Shown: positions 31,260-43,907, counted from the stretch's first letter. The stretch: 64,000 bases of DNA from Muricea muricata (GCA_963855995.1 OY979731.1:4868942-4932941); one strand, 5' to 3'. A program made the numbers and translations. The notes: generated from the sequence alone by a model not told the origin.

Positions 31260-33440
31260 TCAGTATATATATTTTTTCACTTTAAGCAACTTGTCTTACC
31301 TCAATTTTATGGGTGAACTTAGTCTCCGTGCACTAGATATGTGTTATCTCTGGCTCCAGAGAGCATAAACATCAAATTGACCATAATAAAAAAGATGGCA
31401 CTACTCTGTTACATATTTTACCAGAATGCATCGTGGTCCAAAATCTTTTAAAAAGCAAATTAATGACTGAAGATAGTGGGTTATTTTCTTACTTATGCCA
31501 AAATTTCTGTCAATTAGCTTTGTCACCTTTTTTCAGCATTATTTATATTTGATGCTCCTAATGCATTCTGGTAAAATATACATCATTATGGTCAATTGTA
31601 ATTAAATACCAGAGCTAACTTACTCGCGACAACTAGTAAACAGATTTATTGTACATATTAGGAAAATCTACTTGCTAACTTCCTTCATTTATCTGCCATA
31701 ATTTTTCTATATTATGACAGTGTTGGACACACAACCCCAAATTATTAAGACAATGTTGACACTGTTAACTGCGTTAGATGCATAATGCATATACAATAAG
31801 CAAAATATGTCTTAATTGTTCTGACAACTTTCCTTGGTTCCGCTGTTCATTGCACACTATGTTTTAAATCATGACCGTACCAGCGAGCCATCTCTGTAAT
31901 CAGTAACATAATATATTAAGTAAAATAACCAGCATTTCCTGTGATTCCAATGATATAGTATAGTGCTTTAGACACACTATTTCAAATAATACAATAGCTC
32001 AATACTTTCTTGGTCTACACATATATGCCAATGACATTCCAGTGGATCCATAAACCATCTGCGATATCTTCCTGGAATTAGAAAACGTCAATAAATTTAC
32101 CATTTTAATTCACTGTTATAAATATGTACATTATGTTATATATAAAACACAATATTGGTGAATGTCTTGCTATTTATCCACTGCATCACTGATGGATAAT
32201 GAGTGCCTAGGTATTCAGGGGCTTCAATTTGCCAAAGCCAGCCTCCGGAAGGCACTACTCTCAAATTGCCTGGCTTGTGAGGTATGTTTCCTGCTAGCCA
32301 ACCAGGAGCCCCACACCAGGCACAAGAAACTGTAACATTGACTGGGTTAGTGTAAGGGAAAAAATAAATTAAAGAAACAAAAACCAACACCCCAGCCTGG
32401 CTAGATTTCTAAACCATGCATCAGGTTGCTGAAGTACTACCACTATGTGCATGCTGGTATGCTAGAAATCATACACTAACCATAACAAGTGATCTCTACA
32501 TTATAAGTTGTATTGTCAGTACTGACATCACATTCAATAATATATCATATGTACACATATACTTTAAAGATAGGTTACAGTCGCATCTGCGCATGCGCTA
32601 GCTTTGTTTACGTTTTTTGTTTTGATCAGCTTTAATTGTATAAAATGAAGTATTCCAGTTCGTCGGCATAACAATGCAATATAATTTTACCAACAAGGAG
32701 CGAAGGAGTGCAGCAACAGCGAAGCGTTTCTGTTTTTGTCCAAAGCCATTTTTTATTCTGAAGCAATGTAGAGCGGCGATTTCGGCGAACCGAAATACCG
32801 AATGTGCGAGTTTGTTCAGATTTTTATTGCGGGACCCTCAACAATCCACATTGCCAGGCAGACAGAGTTGTGTTGTCGAACGTTATGGCAGTCTTTCGAG
32901 AGAAGTTGTTCGTTCGTCGATTTCGAGGCAAGCACTATTGAGAATGCTGCTGCTGTCTCAAGCTTGGACAATATTGCAATGTGCTTTTGTCGCGGCCACT
33001 GCCTTCGGGAGAGAGAAACAACTCTTTGTTTCAGCGCGTGCCATGAAGGGGATTTCGGGCAATACATGAACAACAGAAGAGTGCATAAAGATACAGACAG
33101 CGGTGATACAGATCATGCAGTAAGATCATTTTGGGATCGTTTTATAGATCTTTACATTACTATGTTTTTGAACTTTATGGAAGCATGTAAAGGTGTAAAC
33201 AATGCATGTTGACAAGTTTACCATATTGCATAGCTTATTACTAAGAAACTCTAAACTCTCAAGCTCCTGTCCTAGCTGATCAAACAAATTAAATACATCA
33301 AATTTGTAGTCAGGCTCTATTATATTGTAAAATATGAGAAAGAGGTACAACTCTCACTAAAATATAAATTAAATCTCTTATAGTGACCATTACTTATTTG
33401 ATATTATTAGTAGTTATTTAGTATAATCTATAGTAGTGCT
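31260..33440. other. no recognised gene in this part of the 11.4-kb segment
   Basis: Open frames occur (for example 136 codons at 32802-33212, plus strand), but none matches a family I recognise and splice context is lacking. GCATCTGCGCATGC with its ~50-bp surroundings at 32560-32612 is repeated inverted at 38092-38153. Confidence 0.35.
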
Positions 33441-33446
33441 CCCTTT

Positions 33447-33652
33447 CTAGGATTCAGATTTTTTCATGGAAGAAATGTTCAGCAAAAAGGAGGAAGACTT
33501 GGGAGAAGACAGTAGACATGGGGTCTGCTGTCTATTTGCTGACTGTGGAGCATCACCAATGGGAGGTGGTGAATTGGGTAGCTGAGCTGATATTCCCTCA
33601 ACATAACTGTCACTGTCTTCTTCACTGGTTACAGTCAATGTTTCTTCACCAG
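33447..33652 (-). CDS. candidate terminal exon, acidic/Ser-rich
   Basis: Acceptor TTGTCCAG, then GEETLTVTSEEDSDSYVEGI and a Ser/Pro-rich tail ending KKSES and a stop. A second, shorter frame at 34095-34173 starts alike (YEEEETLTCSEGSDE). Both could be 3' exons of a gene reading leftward, such as the THAP gene, but the splice phases (1 and 2 nt entering) do not fit its exon 2 directly. Confidence 0.35.
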
Positions 33653-33764
33653 CTGGACAATGAACAGATCTTAATTAATACATGTGTCACATTACAGTCA
33701 CAGCAAAATAGAAGCATGACACAACAACTTCCTGTTAAATTGCCTATCAGAATGCTATATCTTA

Positions 33765-33915
33765 TTCGTGAGAATTCTGATTGGTCAATAAACAGAAAGT
33801 TTTGAACATTGTAATAAACTTTTCTAAAAATATTGAAGAATTGATCAGAGGAACTTCTAAATTTGAGCAAATGAATTGGTCGGATATTTTTGGAACGCTT
33901 ATATTGCTGCGACTA
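33765..33915. repeat. dispersed repeat related to 59115-59300 and 60000-60150
   Basis: Shares ATCAGAATGCTATATCTTAT, CTGATTGGTCAATA and a stretch around GAAGAATTGATCAGAGGAAC with the other two copies (inverse relative to part of them). Confidence 0.55.
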
Positions 33916-34094
33916 TAAACTTTGTCATACAAAGCAAGTTAACCAAGTATAGTATTTTTTTCTTTGGGGAACATACACTAAGGTTATTTTGCAAACAAAT
34001 TAATTCATAGTTTTCACATATTGGTACTCATCAATTAATACAGCAATGTAGTAGGAATGGAAAAGCACCATTCCTCCTACAAATATTCAATCAT

Positions 34095-34173
34095 TCAAGG
34101 AGTGTCCTCTTTCTTTGTTTCATCACTACCCTCGCTACAAGTTAGTGTCTCCTCTTCTTCATACACTGAAGGT
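34095..34173 (-). CDS. candidate terminal exon, acidic
   Basis: Acceptor TTATTTCAG, then PSVYEEEETLTCSEGSDETK and KEDTP, stop. See 33447-33652 for its resemblance to that exon. Unrecognised. Confidence 0.3.
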
Positions 34174-34599
34174 CTGAAATAAAAATATAAAAATGTCAGT
34201 AACACTGAACACTCAGCATTTGCAATTGAAGTAGTAAAGTATGATAGGCATGTGAGGGGAATTTCCAAACATGTAGCCATTTGTTTTACAAAAGGGTGGG
34301 AAATTGGTCAACTGATTTTTTCAAGTCAAATGGCTGGGTGCTCATGTATGTCCAGAGACATATGAGGCTTTGGATAGTGCTTTGTCCTTACCATGCATAT
34401 GACAGGCTCTTAAACCAGGAATCCTAGACATAACTAATTTATCCTATTACTCCTAGCATGCAACTTTGTTTTATTGCCAACGACCCACAGGTTAAAGGTA
34501 TTTGAATATTTGATACAGTGATACATCATCACATTATATGGACATCCCTATATAGTATGATACATACATTGATAAAAATAGGTACGCGTAGCGTACATG

Positions 34600-35370
34600 T
34601 GGGTAGCCGCAAAAAGATCAGTGAACTAGGCTAGTTATTTCGAAGTTTGCGACGCGAAATGTACTTCAAGTGCATTTTTTTACCATTCTGATTGTCCCAC
34701 TTGAAAATTTACCTTTTTTGAGGATTCCATTGTTTCCAATATTATCTGGCAAGATCTCGAAAATGGTCTATTGTGAGTGTTAAAAACCCGTGGTCACAAT
34801 TTTCCAGGTTATGCTCAAACCACCCGCTAAGTAGACTTCTGGGGGTTTTATGTAACAAAGTCCACTATTGATACGAACTGAAATTAATTCCTAGATTACA
34901 TTGCAACTTAATGTTCAAAACTGGTGTACCATAAGCATTTTCCATGGTTAATTGCGACAAATTGTCATGTTTAATTATATGTTTCCAGTGTTGTAATCTC
35001 TCTTGCCAAAAAAGTGTACTAGCAAACATATATATTGAACACAGTTATGACAAAGTAGTTTGCACATTTGCATGGCTGTTTCCACAAAGCTAAACTAGTA
35101 AAGTAGATTTTATTAATACCATAATTAGTAAAGCACATACCATAAAGTACAAGTATACTATGCAGACAACATAAGTACTGGTACACCAAAAATAAAGAGA
35201 ATGTTTTGAACATAAGTATACAGAATTGAAGAAAATAGAGAAGGAAAAAAATATAACTAAGATTCCAGGATGGTGGTACACATCAAAGTATATATAGACA
35301 TAAAGCCAGGATTTAATGGAAATAACAATACGTTTTCAGAAGATTTCCAATTTTAAATTTTGATTGGTAA
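34600..35370. other. no gene seen
   Basis: AT-rich sequence inside the 11.4-kb segment without a supported feature. Confidence 0.35.
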
Positions 35371-35376
35371 ATGAAG

Positions 35377-35920
35377 CAGTGGCAGACACTAGGGCGGGGG
35401 GGGGGCGGAGGTGCGAAGGAGGGTGCAAGACCCCCCAATAATTTTTACTGAAGCTTACTTTAAAAAGTGGAAGCACAAGAAAGTTTTTATTTCAATAAGT
35501 GAAATCATTACTTATTATTCAGTACAATTTAGATATAAAATATAACCAGATTGTGCATCAGGGCTTAGTCTTGAAGTCAGATTTGGCTCTCGAGACTTGA
35601 AGACAATTGTTGTATGGAGAAAATACAGCTCCAAATTTCAATAATAGTTTATGTCCCTCTTTCTGTTTAAATTTTCACATTCGTTTACCATTGAGAATAA
35701 TCCATGAAAAAATCATGTCTTCCACATACTTCACAGCCTTCGGAATTCTGTAAAATACCGTTCCCAAATGCTAGAAAAAGTGTTTCAAGGATTGCAGTTT
35801 TCAAAATTTTCCTGTAGGAGCATGCCCCCAGATCCCCCTACCATGGGACGGACATATAAATCTTAAGAGGCCCCTGGAACTTGCCCCCCCCCCCAATATT
35901 TCATGAAGTGTCCGGCACTG
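35377..35920. mobile_element. 544-bp hAT-type MITE
   Basis: Ends CAGTGGCAGACACT and AGTGTCCGGCACTG. Flanks AAATGAAG and AATGGAAG are an 8-bp duplication with two differences. G-run at the left and C-run at the right. Confidence 0.8.
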
Positions 35921-35929
35921 AATGGAAGA

Positions 35930-38330
35930 TTGCTCAATTAATCAGCTACTAACTAGTTTATTCTAATACAAGCAAACTATTTATTACATATGATATCAAA
36001 CAACAGTTTTAATTTGTAAATTTGTTCTTCCATATTTAATAACTTGGATTTAAGAAACAGCAGCAGGCATGTTGTTGTTAAATCTTTAGGTTTGAATGAC
36101 ACCACAGCTCCAGTATTAATGCACAGTTTGTTTGCACCATTCAGTTATTCGCTTTTGGCAAACACGATGTGGTGAACTCTTTAAACAAAGCAAAGAGCTG
36201 GTATGAATCCCTTTGTATCACCACTAATTGTCTGGAGATAACAGTACGAGATCACTCATCCAGAATGGATGCTAGCTTGTTTGCAAGGTTTAATAGTTAT
36301 ATCTTATCATCGTTTATCAATCTGAGAATCGGGTAATTTAATCAAATCATTTCTGAAGCATATTTGCAAATAATAGTTGCCAGAAATTTTTGTTATTTTC
36401 CTCCCTTTGTCCTGTATCAATGTGTCAACTGTCAAGCTGTTCAATGGTGCTTCCCTTGTTTAGTACTTGCCACTTGCATGTTTGGCATCTCTAGTTCCAA
36501 TGAACATTTTATAATTCTGCATGAAAATACCAAATAAGTTTGAGGGCAAATATACCGATAGCTCATCTTTGTGGTCTTTTCGTTGATTTGATATCGCATG
36601 ATTGATCTAATGCTCCCAACAACACTGACATACAGATGGGCAGCAGCTAGCCTAAAAACAAAACAATATCAAATTAAAGACAAATGAAGGCACGATTCGA
36701 ACTGAATAATTAAACAAGAACTGTGTGATTCGCACGGTCATAAACAAGATTTTGATCCGTGTGATTCTATTCGCACGCTCTTAAATTAAATCAAAATATT
36801 CCATCAGAGTACACAATCAGCGATTGGAATAAGAAAACTCATTATTTCAAAGACAAAATGGCACTTACCTTCAGTTTAACACGACGGTATTCGTCAAAAA
36901 GTCTCCACGCTCGCTCCTTGTAAACAAGAAATGTTTTGTCAGCAATTCCGTGTGCTTTACGACATTTCCCGAAAGATTGTCGTCAAGTCGACGCTCGCCG
37001 CTCGCCGAAGATGTGGACATTTATCCATACGGACACTTTTCAGGCTATAACATAGTGGTTAGCTGCGCATGCGCGGCTACCCACAAAAACAGTTGATTTG
37101 TGAGAAAATACTAGTTGAATTTGAATTTGCCTTCTGACTCTCGCTGTTTCTGATTGGATACAAAAGAAGTTGTCACATTGGCAGCTTTGGACGATAGTAT
37201 ATATTTCCTATTCCAAAATTGTGTCCATATATTATTTGTCCTGAAATTTATAACTGTTTTATGCCGGACAAACATGTGCGGTTTCATATTTCAAAGCCAT
37301 AAATACGACACATGAAAAGTTTAACATATAAAAAAGCCTCGATTATTGTATACTGATTTTACACACCATGAGAGCGAAGACGTTAATAACCCTAGGGTAA
37401 ACGTTCGGGCGACAATCGACGTTTAGTTGTTGTATAGGTGACAGATATAAAAATAAAAAATACAACCGGCAAATTCGCGTCTTGAGAGTATAGAACTTTT
37501 CAAAAACATTGCTGCAAAGAAATAGAAGACATATTCACTTACTTGGTGATGGTATTAATATGTGGCTTCACTTCCGAGCCATGAAATTGTAGCCTCAACT
37601 GATGTCTCGACTGTCTCATGAATATTACTAGCCTGCGACTCTGTGTGAGCAAGTGGCTGAATGAAAAGACGCAAACATATCAGGAAACGTTATAGTTCGT
37701 TACCATATGAAATTGGCAACTTTCATGTATTGCTAATTAATCAAGCTCTTACCACAAAGCCTGTTTTGTCGCTTTTGGGGCTCCTGTAGCGTCGAAGGAA
37801 TATAACAATATTTGCGCGCAGCATCCGCATCTGTTTTCAGAGCGTGCTTGTCTTTAAAGTCCCGCCATCGACGAAACAATTCATATAAGTAGATTCTAGA
37901 CGACCATCTTTTGGCATAGTAATCCTTTCTGCATGCAGTTTAAACACGATTTGCGCTCGAACTCGTAGGATTTGAGCTTGAAGCTTCGCTATCGCTCCTC
38001 TTAGATAAAATTTCCGCAATGAATAATAATTAGTTATGGTGCAATACTAGAAGACTGGGGAGAATGTTATTGTTTGTAGGTGCCGGAAGTAAACAAAGCA
38101 TGGAAAACTGGTGCATGCGCAGATGCGGCTGTAATCTATCTTTAAGAGAGAGGAATAGCAACTCAAAATATGCTCAAATTCCAATCATAAGTAACCTGGG
38201 AGGTACTTTTCATTGGGAAGATTATTGTATATAACTCCATTAGTTTTGTATAAAAACACGTAAAAATGCAAAATAATGTAAAACACTTCAAGCTAATCTA
38301 TGTTGGTATAAGCATAATGTTTGGGTGAAA
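35930..38330. other. no recognised gene
   Basis: AT-rich interval. CGCATGCGCGGCTACCCAC at 37067-37085 and the GCATGCGCAGATGCGGCTG block at 38112-38130 belong to short inverted repeats shared with 34600 and 32590. Any remaining exons of the THAP gene would be expected here. Confidence 0.35.
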
Positions 38331-38339
38331 AATACTGAC

Positions 38340-38595
38340 CTGAGAATGCACTTCAAATATTGTTGGTGTCGCTTGCTCGCTATGAAGTTCAGGATTTTCA
38401 AATATCGTTGGCACAGCATTTGATTTCAGTACTGCTTTCTCGCCATGCAGCCCACAACAGTCAAACATTTCAGCACTGAAATGCTCCGAACAAACTCGGC
38501 TGTCTTGCACAGGAACAATTTCTACTGGTGAACAGCTGTTTATTCCTTGAACCCATTTCCCGTGCAGTTCTGGATTTTTTATTTTATCTGGAAAA
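38340..38595 (-). CDS. THAP-domain protein, exon 2
   Basis: Acceptor CCAATTACAG, donor CTCAG/gtcagt. The 1-nt entry completes Arg23. Reads FPDKIKNPELHGKWVQGINS, then SRVCSEHFSAEMF and LKSNAVPTIF. With exon 1 it gives the complete THAP zinc finger: C5, C10, W37, C58, H61, F62 and the terminal AVPTIF box (P85). After the domain a short repeat appears (ENPELHSEQATPTIF). THAP domains are C2CH DNA-binding modules found in P-element/THAP9 and Kolobok transposases and in host regulators derived from them. It ends in phase 0; the rest of the protein was not found. Confidence 0.85.
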
Positions 38596-38599
38596 CTGT

Positions 38600-38610
38600 A
38601 ATTGGATCAA
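38600..38610 (-). other. polypyrimidine/acceptor region of THAP exon 2
   Basis: The TTGATCCAATTACAG acceptor side is weak in pyrimidines but is the only AG that restores the THAP frame. Confidence 0.4.
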
Positions 38611-39019
38611 AAAACAATTGTCTGTAAATTTTATAAAGCATGTCGACGTCGTGTGTATGAAATCGGCTTCCGGTTGAGAAGCACTGTAAATCATTAACTA
38701 AACTTTCGCGAAAACAGCTCAGCTTTTGAAAGTGTCACAGCCAAAGGCAAGCTGTAAGTTTTTTGCATTATAGCAAGTAAATTTCGCTTGTATTTGTCGG
38801 GCCTGTTCCTAATAATTTCAAACTTAAAAGCAAAAACAAGCTTGTATAGAATCACGAAAAACAAACATCGCCTTACCACATATTCAGCTGAAAAAATACA
38901 GCAAAAGTTTTGATCTCGTCAAAACATGGCGAGATGCAAAACAACTGAGTGACGAACATTTCGCGTATAAAAGAAATGCGTATAACTATAGCACAAATTA
39001 AATATTGAGGAAAACTTAC

Positions 39020-39087
39020 CGGTGAAAAGATATTCCTTTTCTCTTTCGAGAGTTCTTGCACCAAAAAACGGAACAAGGACGAGGCAT
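39020..39087 (-). CDS. THAP-domain protein, exon 1
   Basis: ATG at 39087 and then MPRPCSVFWCKNSRKRKGIS followed by FH, ending CACCG/gtaagt in phase 2. This is the N-terminal Cys pair and basic loop of a THAP zinc finger (C-X4-C, ending SFHRFP with exon 2). The start is the natural one for the family, in which MPxxC is usual. It lies ~120 bp inside the right inverted repeat of the 11.4-kb segment, whose sequence would serve as its promoter. Confidence 0.88.
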
Positions 39088-39210
39088 GTCTTATTAAAAC
39101 AAAGTCAATCGCAGTTTAAAAAATTTCAACAAGGACCAGAAAATTTTGTTGAAAATTTAGGCAATGATCCAGGCGGAACAGGGGGGGAGGAAAATTTTGG
39201 ACTGTTTTTC

Positions 39211-39334
39211 TGGTCTGCGATCATCCGAAAAAAATAGGGACCAGTGACGCGTTTTACGTCACAATCCGCCATGTTTTCGATTACACTTTTTGGACGGGAA
39301 TGCGGTCTCCAGATATATAGTATAGCTCAGTGAT
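39211..39334 (-). promoter_or_regulatory. right inverted repeat of 11.4-kb segment; THAP promoter candidate
   Basis: Inverse copy of 27948-28080 with a handful of differences and one indel (CCTTAATATTTTTGG versus CCCGTCCAAAAAG region). Contains TGACGTAA and ATGGCGGATT in the orientation of the THAP gene. Confidence 0.6.
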
Positions 39335-39339
39335 GTAGA

Positions 39340-41110
39340 TATTTCAGTAGAATTTGCGTTTGATTCTTGTGTAGAAATTTCTAAATTTCCTTAAAAGTAG
39401 GAATAAACCAGAAAATGACGGAAACACGCTCTCAAAACTTCACCGCGACACATCGCTGGAATTTGTCGTTTTAAAGCATTTTGCATGAGAATCTTTGCAC
39501 GTAAAACCTTCTTGCGGTTTAGATGTTCTAGCATGCATGTTTAAATGCGTGTTTTGTTGACACATTTCGCTAGAAATTGAGTTTAAACGCCGTGTTTAGG
39601 TCGGCTCACGCGGTTTGTGCCAGCGGTATCACCCATGAGCGCTGCACCGACTTCTGACACCGAAAAAAAATTAAAAAAAAAAAAAAAACAGAAACGGGGC
39701 GAATTTAAAACTCCGCCTCGCCTACGGCAGGCGGAGTAATAAGGTAACCAGATCAAAACTAACGTCACGAAGCCAAATGGAGCTTTCCTATCCATTCCTA
39801 TCTGCAGGAAAATTATCTTGAATCCGTCCTTTAACTTAACAGCTGCACACTCAATAAGGGAAGACAATCACGTAGAAAAGCAAACCTACACTAAAGGCGC
39901 GTTCAAGGTTAGATATTAGAGAACTCGAGATTGACATGTGAAGCGACCGCCTCACCTTATATATACTTCGTTCGCAATAAAGAAAGCATTTTTCTCAAAA
40001 AATGTTTGTTTCCAAAAATTTCCTTATCGTCTTTAAGTTAAACAATTTTTCATGCACTAATTAATTCGGTTGCCACTCGCAAGTTTATTTGCAATATGTT
40101 TAGTTCGTTATTTATTGAAAAAATATTCTCCTCAAATGCGCGTTTCTACGTTTTTGTAATGCTGTCATGTAAGAGCTTGTTGTATGTATCGATCGTTTCA
40201 TGTATGTTTCTAGTTTTATCTGCGAAAACAAACATTTGTTCGAAATTTAACATTTTAGGCAGTTTTTAAGGTCTTCTTTATAAGCATTTAATTTCAACAC
40301 GGTGAAGAGGAACGTTTTGTTAGACCAAAGGCCTTGACTGTTTTCACTTTTTGAAAAGAAATGAGCTTTCCATTTCGTGCGTTTTAGTACGATTTCTGCT
40401 TTCTCAATTAATTTTTGAAGTGCTTTGTGGTTATACGTTTCGCCAAGTCTATTTCTTATTATATATGTCGCTGTTTTGCATTTTGAGAATCCAATGTAAC
40501 TCTATAATGTATGTATATGATACTAACCATCACTAACAATATGATACCCGACATTGTTCAGCGTTAAGTCTTGCTATGTTGAGAATCAGCAAGGATAGAG
40601 TCAAAATTTTTAAGAATAATCGAGGACTTAAACCACCCATCATGTGTCGTAGTCACCTGCAGTCCACATTAGACTAAAAATGTTTTAACAAGATTTGAAT
40701 ATGTCAAGAATAATTACAGTCAATAATTAAGGTTCATATCAAAACATAATACTCAAACGCACTATTGAGCGCCAAACCAATGAAAATGTCGTTATGGGTA
40801 CAGAGTACCCTAGAATTTTAGGAATCTCCCAAACTTTTTAACATATTCTCATAGCTTAGAAATAGATCTGCCATCACGAAAAATTGTCGAGTAAAGTGTT
40901 TTTTGAAATCTGTACGCTTGATCGGAAGTAAATAAAATTAAAATGCATTAATTTTGAGTCGATAACACGCACTAAAAAAGCAATGTTAACTACAGAGTAA
41001 CCTAATAAGTCTTTTTATTTCTAGGGTCTCTAAAACGCTATTTTTAACATTTTTTTAGGAAGGCTAATTGATATTCTAATACATCGATGATTTTTGTGCC
41101 CGTTGGAAAT
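39340..41110. other. no gene seen; A-run and small hairpin
   Basis: A run of A with one T-pair at 39663-39688, followed by a hairpin at 39710-39737 (ACTCCGCCT / AGGCGGAGT). The rest is AT-rich with no supported gene. Confidence 0.4.
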
Positions 41111-41374
41111 TTAAACCGAATAATCGTACCCGGGATTAATAAAATGACTGGGGAGGGACTCGCAGACCCGCCCTGGCGACGCCATGTTTGTAGCTATCTT
41201 TACAACGTTTTCTCCGCTCAGAGGCTGTAATTTTTCTACAGAGAGTATGATTTGGAGTTCATCATCAGGTTTTACAAATATGAAACTACAAATAATCAAA
41301 AATATCAATTGCTCGTATTTACCATTGAAGTTTAGTTTATGAATATAAAGCGCTTCTGCAATTTTCCGCTGCAA
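41111..41374 (-). other. unrecognised open frame, possible retroelement remnant
   Basis: Minus-strand frame starting QRKIAEALYIHKLNFNGK. An xEALYIxKxxPxLN pattern ends many GIY-YIG and LINE-like retroelement proteins, so a fossil is possible. The rest (SGENVVKIATNMAS) is unrecognised. A GTAAATAC donor-like site follows LNFNG. Confidence 0.25.
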
Positions 41375-41839
41375 AGATCCTTTGATTTTCTTCAGAATTT
41401 TGGCTTTATATAATGTTGTATATAGCTTTGAGTGTCGTTATGAAAGTGTCCAGCCTTGCATTTGGTTGCCATGAGTTGCAGTATATATACTGTTAATCCT
41501 ATAATTCTGAAATTTAAAAAATCGTTTATGATTTTCGGTGATCCCACTAAAATTCAGTTTTAAATTCCCCCTGCTTAGCTTCTGTTTTTTTTCCTGTGTC
41601 GAAAGTTGGGCTACAGGATCATAATATTGTCACTGGCGTGCTAGTTAAGGCCAACCTGAGACCAACAAATCGTGTAAAAACTCATCTTCTGGGCAAAAAA
41701 AAAGACAGATTTTGACATGTATACTGAAATGTCTAGATATAGCAACAAGATTCTCCGTGGAAAAACCCCGAAAAATTTCGACCATGTTTTCTCTCGGCAG
41801 AAATATAACAGTAAATAATGTTGATTACTCCTTCATTCG

Positions 41840-42823
41840 CTATGCGCATGCTAAAGAATACCTAGAATAGAAATACATTAAACCATGACTACATCATGAA
41901 AGTCAGTAAACTGAAAGTCATGCATCTTCTACTGTCATTATGATATAAGAAATTCCATTACTTAAATAATGTTTGCATGGTTTCGTAAAGAGCTAAAGCG
42001 TTGTTGCATGTGGAAAGCATGGCAGGTTAGTGTAGCATCCGTGTTAATTGAAGATGGGGAAACGTTGCGTAACGTTCGAAGTGCACCCATGCTATAATTT
42101 ATCATCTTCAGTACTTAAATTTTTGCAAATACCATTAGCAATATGTTAATATTGTCAATTGCGTCCAAACACTAAACAGACTGGTGCAGCATAGCTATCT
42201 CTATGATGTGCTAAATACTGATTTTGCTCGGAGGTTTAACATGAGTTCATAACTGATCTTCTCATATTTCAACTGCTGGAACCAATTTTTCATCAATAGA
42301 TTTCTATAACTCTCGGTATATGTATAAGCGAGACACGTACAATGAAGATGGACACACTTTCTTGGTATATAGATACAAATGCCAATAATATTTTCACACT
42401 CAAAGCCACGCAACCAGCCACAATCGCGCTTGTCATTCTTAGTTCTGCTCACATCAAGTTTAAGCTTACATTGATCACAATCTACTCTCTCGTGTTAAAG
42501 TATATTAAAGATATTAACGTAATGAGGCATATGAAAATATCATATGCATGCTTCTTTTATGCGCTAGTTACTTCTCGCGACAAACAAGGTCATTTTATAG
42601 CAGTGTTCTTTATGCGCTAGGTAATTCTCGCGACAACTAGGTGATTTTATAGCAGTAGAATTTGCATCTAAAGAGTTTGTTTTGCTCGATCGGGGAGGGA
42701 CGTGGGGAGCTTTTCTATTACATTAAAATGAGTAAAGGCTTGGGTAGGCACTTTTCAGAAAATGAGAAATAGATAGAGAAAACACAAATTGATTATCAGA
42801 CAGGAAACTTTATTCCAAAATAT
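41840..42823. repeat. segmental duplication, copy 1
   Basis: Diverged direct duplicate of ~47645-48676. The last ~180 bp are nearly identical (CTCGATCGGGGAGGGACGTG, AAAGGCTTGGGTAGGCACTT, CAGACAGGAAACTTTATTCC). Copy 1 is broken at its right end by the DIRS element. Confidence 0.8.
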
Positions 42824-42990
42824 CATTATATTTCGTGAACTCCGGTCGAAATATATGAGAATACAAGTCGTATGGCTTTACCTGAATGTGCTTCGGACCA
42901 CAATTCAACCCCAGGGTACCCCTGAAAGTAAAATGTGTCATGTCGCTATCTCTATAGCAACGCGTTCCCATAATGCACCTGTGGCTTTTT
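42824..42990 (+). repeat. DIRS left terminal repeat
   Basis: From the end sequence ATTATATTTCGTGAACTCCG to CACCTGTGGCTTTTT. The inner ~140 bp match the right repeat (46951-47090) in inverse orientation almost perfectly; the outer ~27 bp are unique to the left end and recur in the internal complementary region. Confidence 0.9.
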
Positions 42991-43122
42991 TACCTTGTGC
43001 TTCAGACGTAAATCAGGTAAGTTTTTTAGCTTGTGTATTTTTTCGTATTTTTATCACCTTTTTAGGTCGATTGTTCGTTATCCGACTTCGTTCCTTACTT
43101 CTGACCGTATTTAAGGTTAACA

Positions 43123-43590
43123 ATGTCGTCTCGTCATCGTCATAAACGGTCACACTCGAGAGACTCTCGCAAGGAAGCTTCTCCTTCCAAGAGCAGGAAA
43201 TCCTCAGAAAAACAAGACAAATTAGACGCAATTCTAGCTTCCTTGACAGACTTGAAGTCAGACATTTCATCCTGCAACGCAAGAATTTGTGAAATTGAGG
43301 CAAAGAACGCAGTTTTCGAGGCTGTTTTTCGTACCCATCCGAGCCCTGCCGAACACGCGGTCGAGGAAAATACTGATGACCAACTATCGTTTGTGGCGGG
43401 CAACGAATTTAACGATGACATTAATGAAGATGCACAAGCATTGGATACGGGCACTGAGCCCCCACACACGGTTAATAAACCACCAGATACGGCTATTAAG
43501 CCACCAAATAAGGCTATTAAGCCAACCAATTCGCCACATGCGATATCTCCAGTAGACGCGGTCAAATACACACCGACGAATCGGCCTCGG
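43123..43590 (+). CDS. DIRS gag-like protein, first part
   Basis: ATG at 43123; MSSRHRHKRSHSRDSRKEAS, a basic Ser/Arg-rich N-terminus, then a likely coiled coil (KQDKLDAILASLTDLKSDIS) and tandem KPPDTAIKPPN motifs. The sense frame shifts at about 43590 to the frame continuing at 43593. Gag of DIRS elements is poorly conserved, so identification rests on position and composition. Confidence 0.65.
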
Positions 43591-43592
43591 TC

Positions 43593-43907
43593 ATGTTTGA
43601 TCCAGAAACACAAGCTAACTCGTGGTCTCCATCACCGGTTTTCCATAGTTTCCTGGAGAAACAGTTTCGTAGGAAACTCTCATATGAACAGGTGTGCGAC
43701 ATTTTAGAACAAGCAATACCTGCCGTCGATTCTCTTGTCGCTCCTACACTTGATCATAGCGTGATTAACCAAATTCCCGCCCAGAACAGAAAATACGTTC
43801 AGGAACGCGACAAGGAATTAAGCGTTATTCAACGTTCTATGTTGAATGCAACGGGTCCTTTATGTTCCCTTCATGACCGCCTCGAGAACAATTTTTACCT
43901 AGCTTAA
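43593..43907 (+). CDS. DIRS gag-like protein, second part (shifted frame)
   Basis: MFDPETQANSWSPSPVFHSF then LEKQFRRKLSYEQVCDILEQ and IPAVDSLVAPTLDHSVI. The (W)xPSPxFxxFLExxFRRxLS...VxDILExxxIPxxDxxxxP pattern is the conserved C-terminal gag region next to RT in DIRS elements. The frameshift to the first part is near 43590-43600. Confidence 0.65.
   Translation: MFDPETQANSWSPSPVFHSFLEKQFRRKLSYEQVCDILEQAIPAVDSLVAPTLDHSVINQIPAQNRKYVQERDKELSVIQRSMLNATGPLCSLHDRLENNFYLA

Noticed and set aside
32674-33212. Overlapping 131- and 136-codon plus-strand frames
   Set aside because: Neither has a recognisable domain, and both overlap each other and an antisense frame; not enough to call a gene.
41240-41300. 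CTGATGA on the minus strand as another hammerhead ribozyme
   Set aside because: No GAAA at suitable spacing and no complementary stem I.
43140-43613. 157-codon minus-strand frame opposite the DIRS gag region
   Set aside because: Antisense shadow of the gag-like frame.
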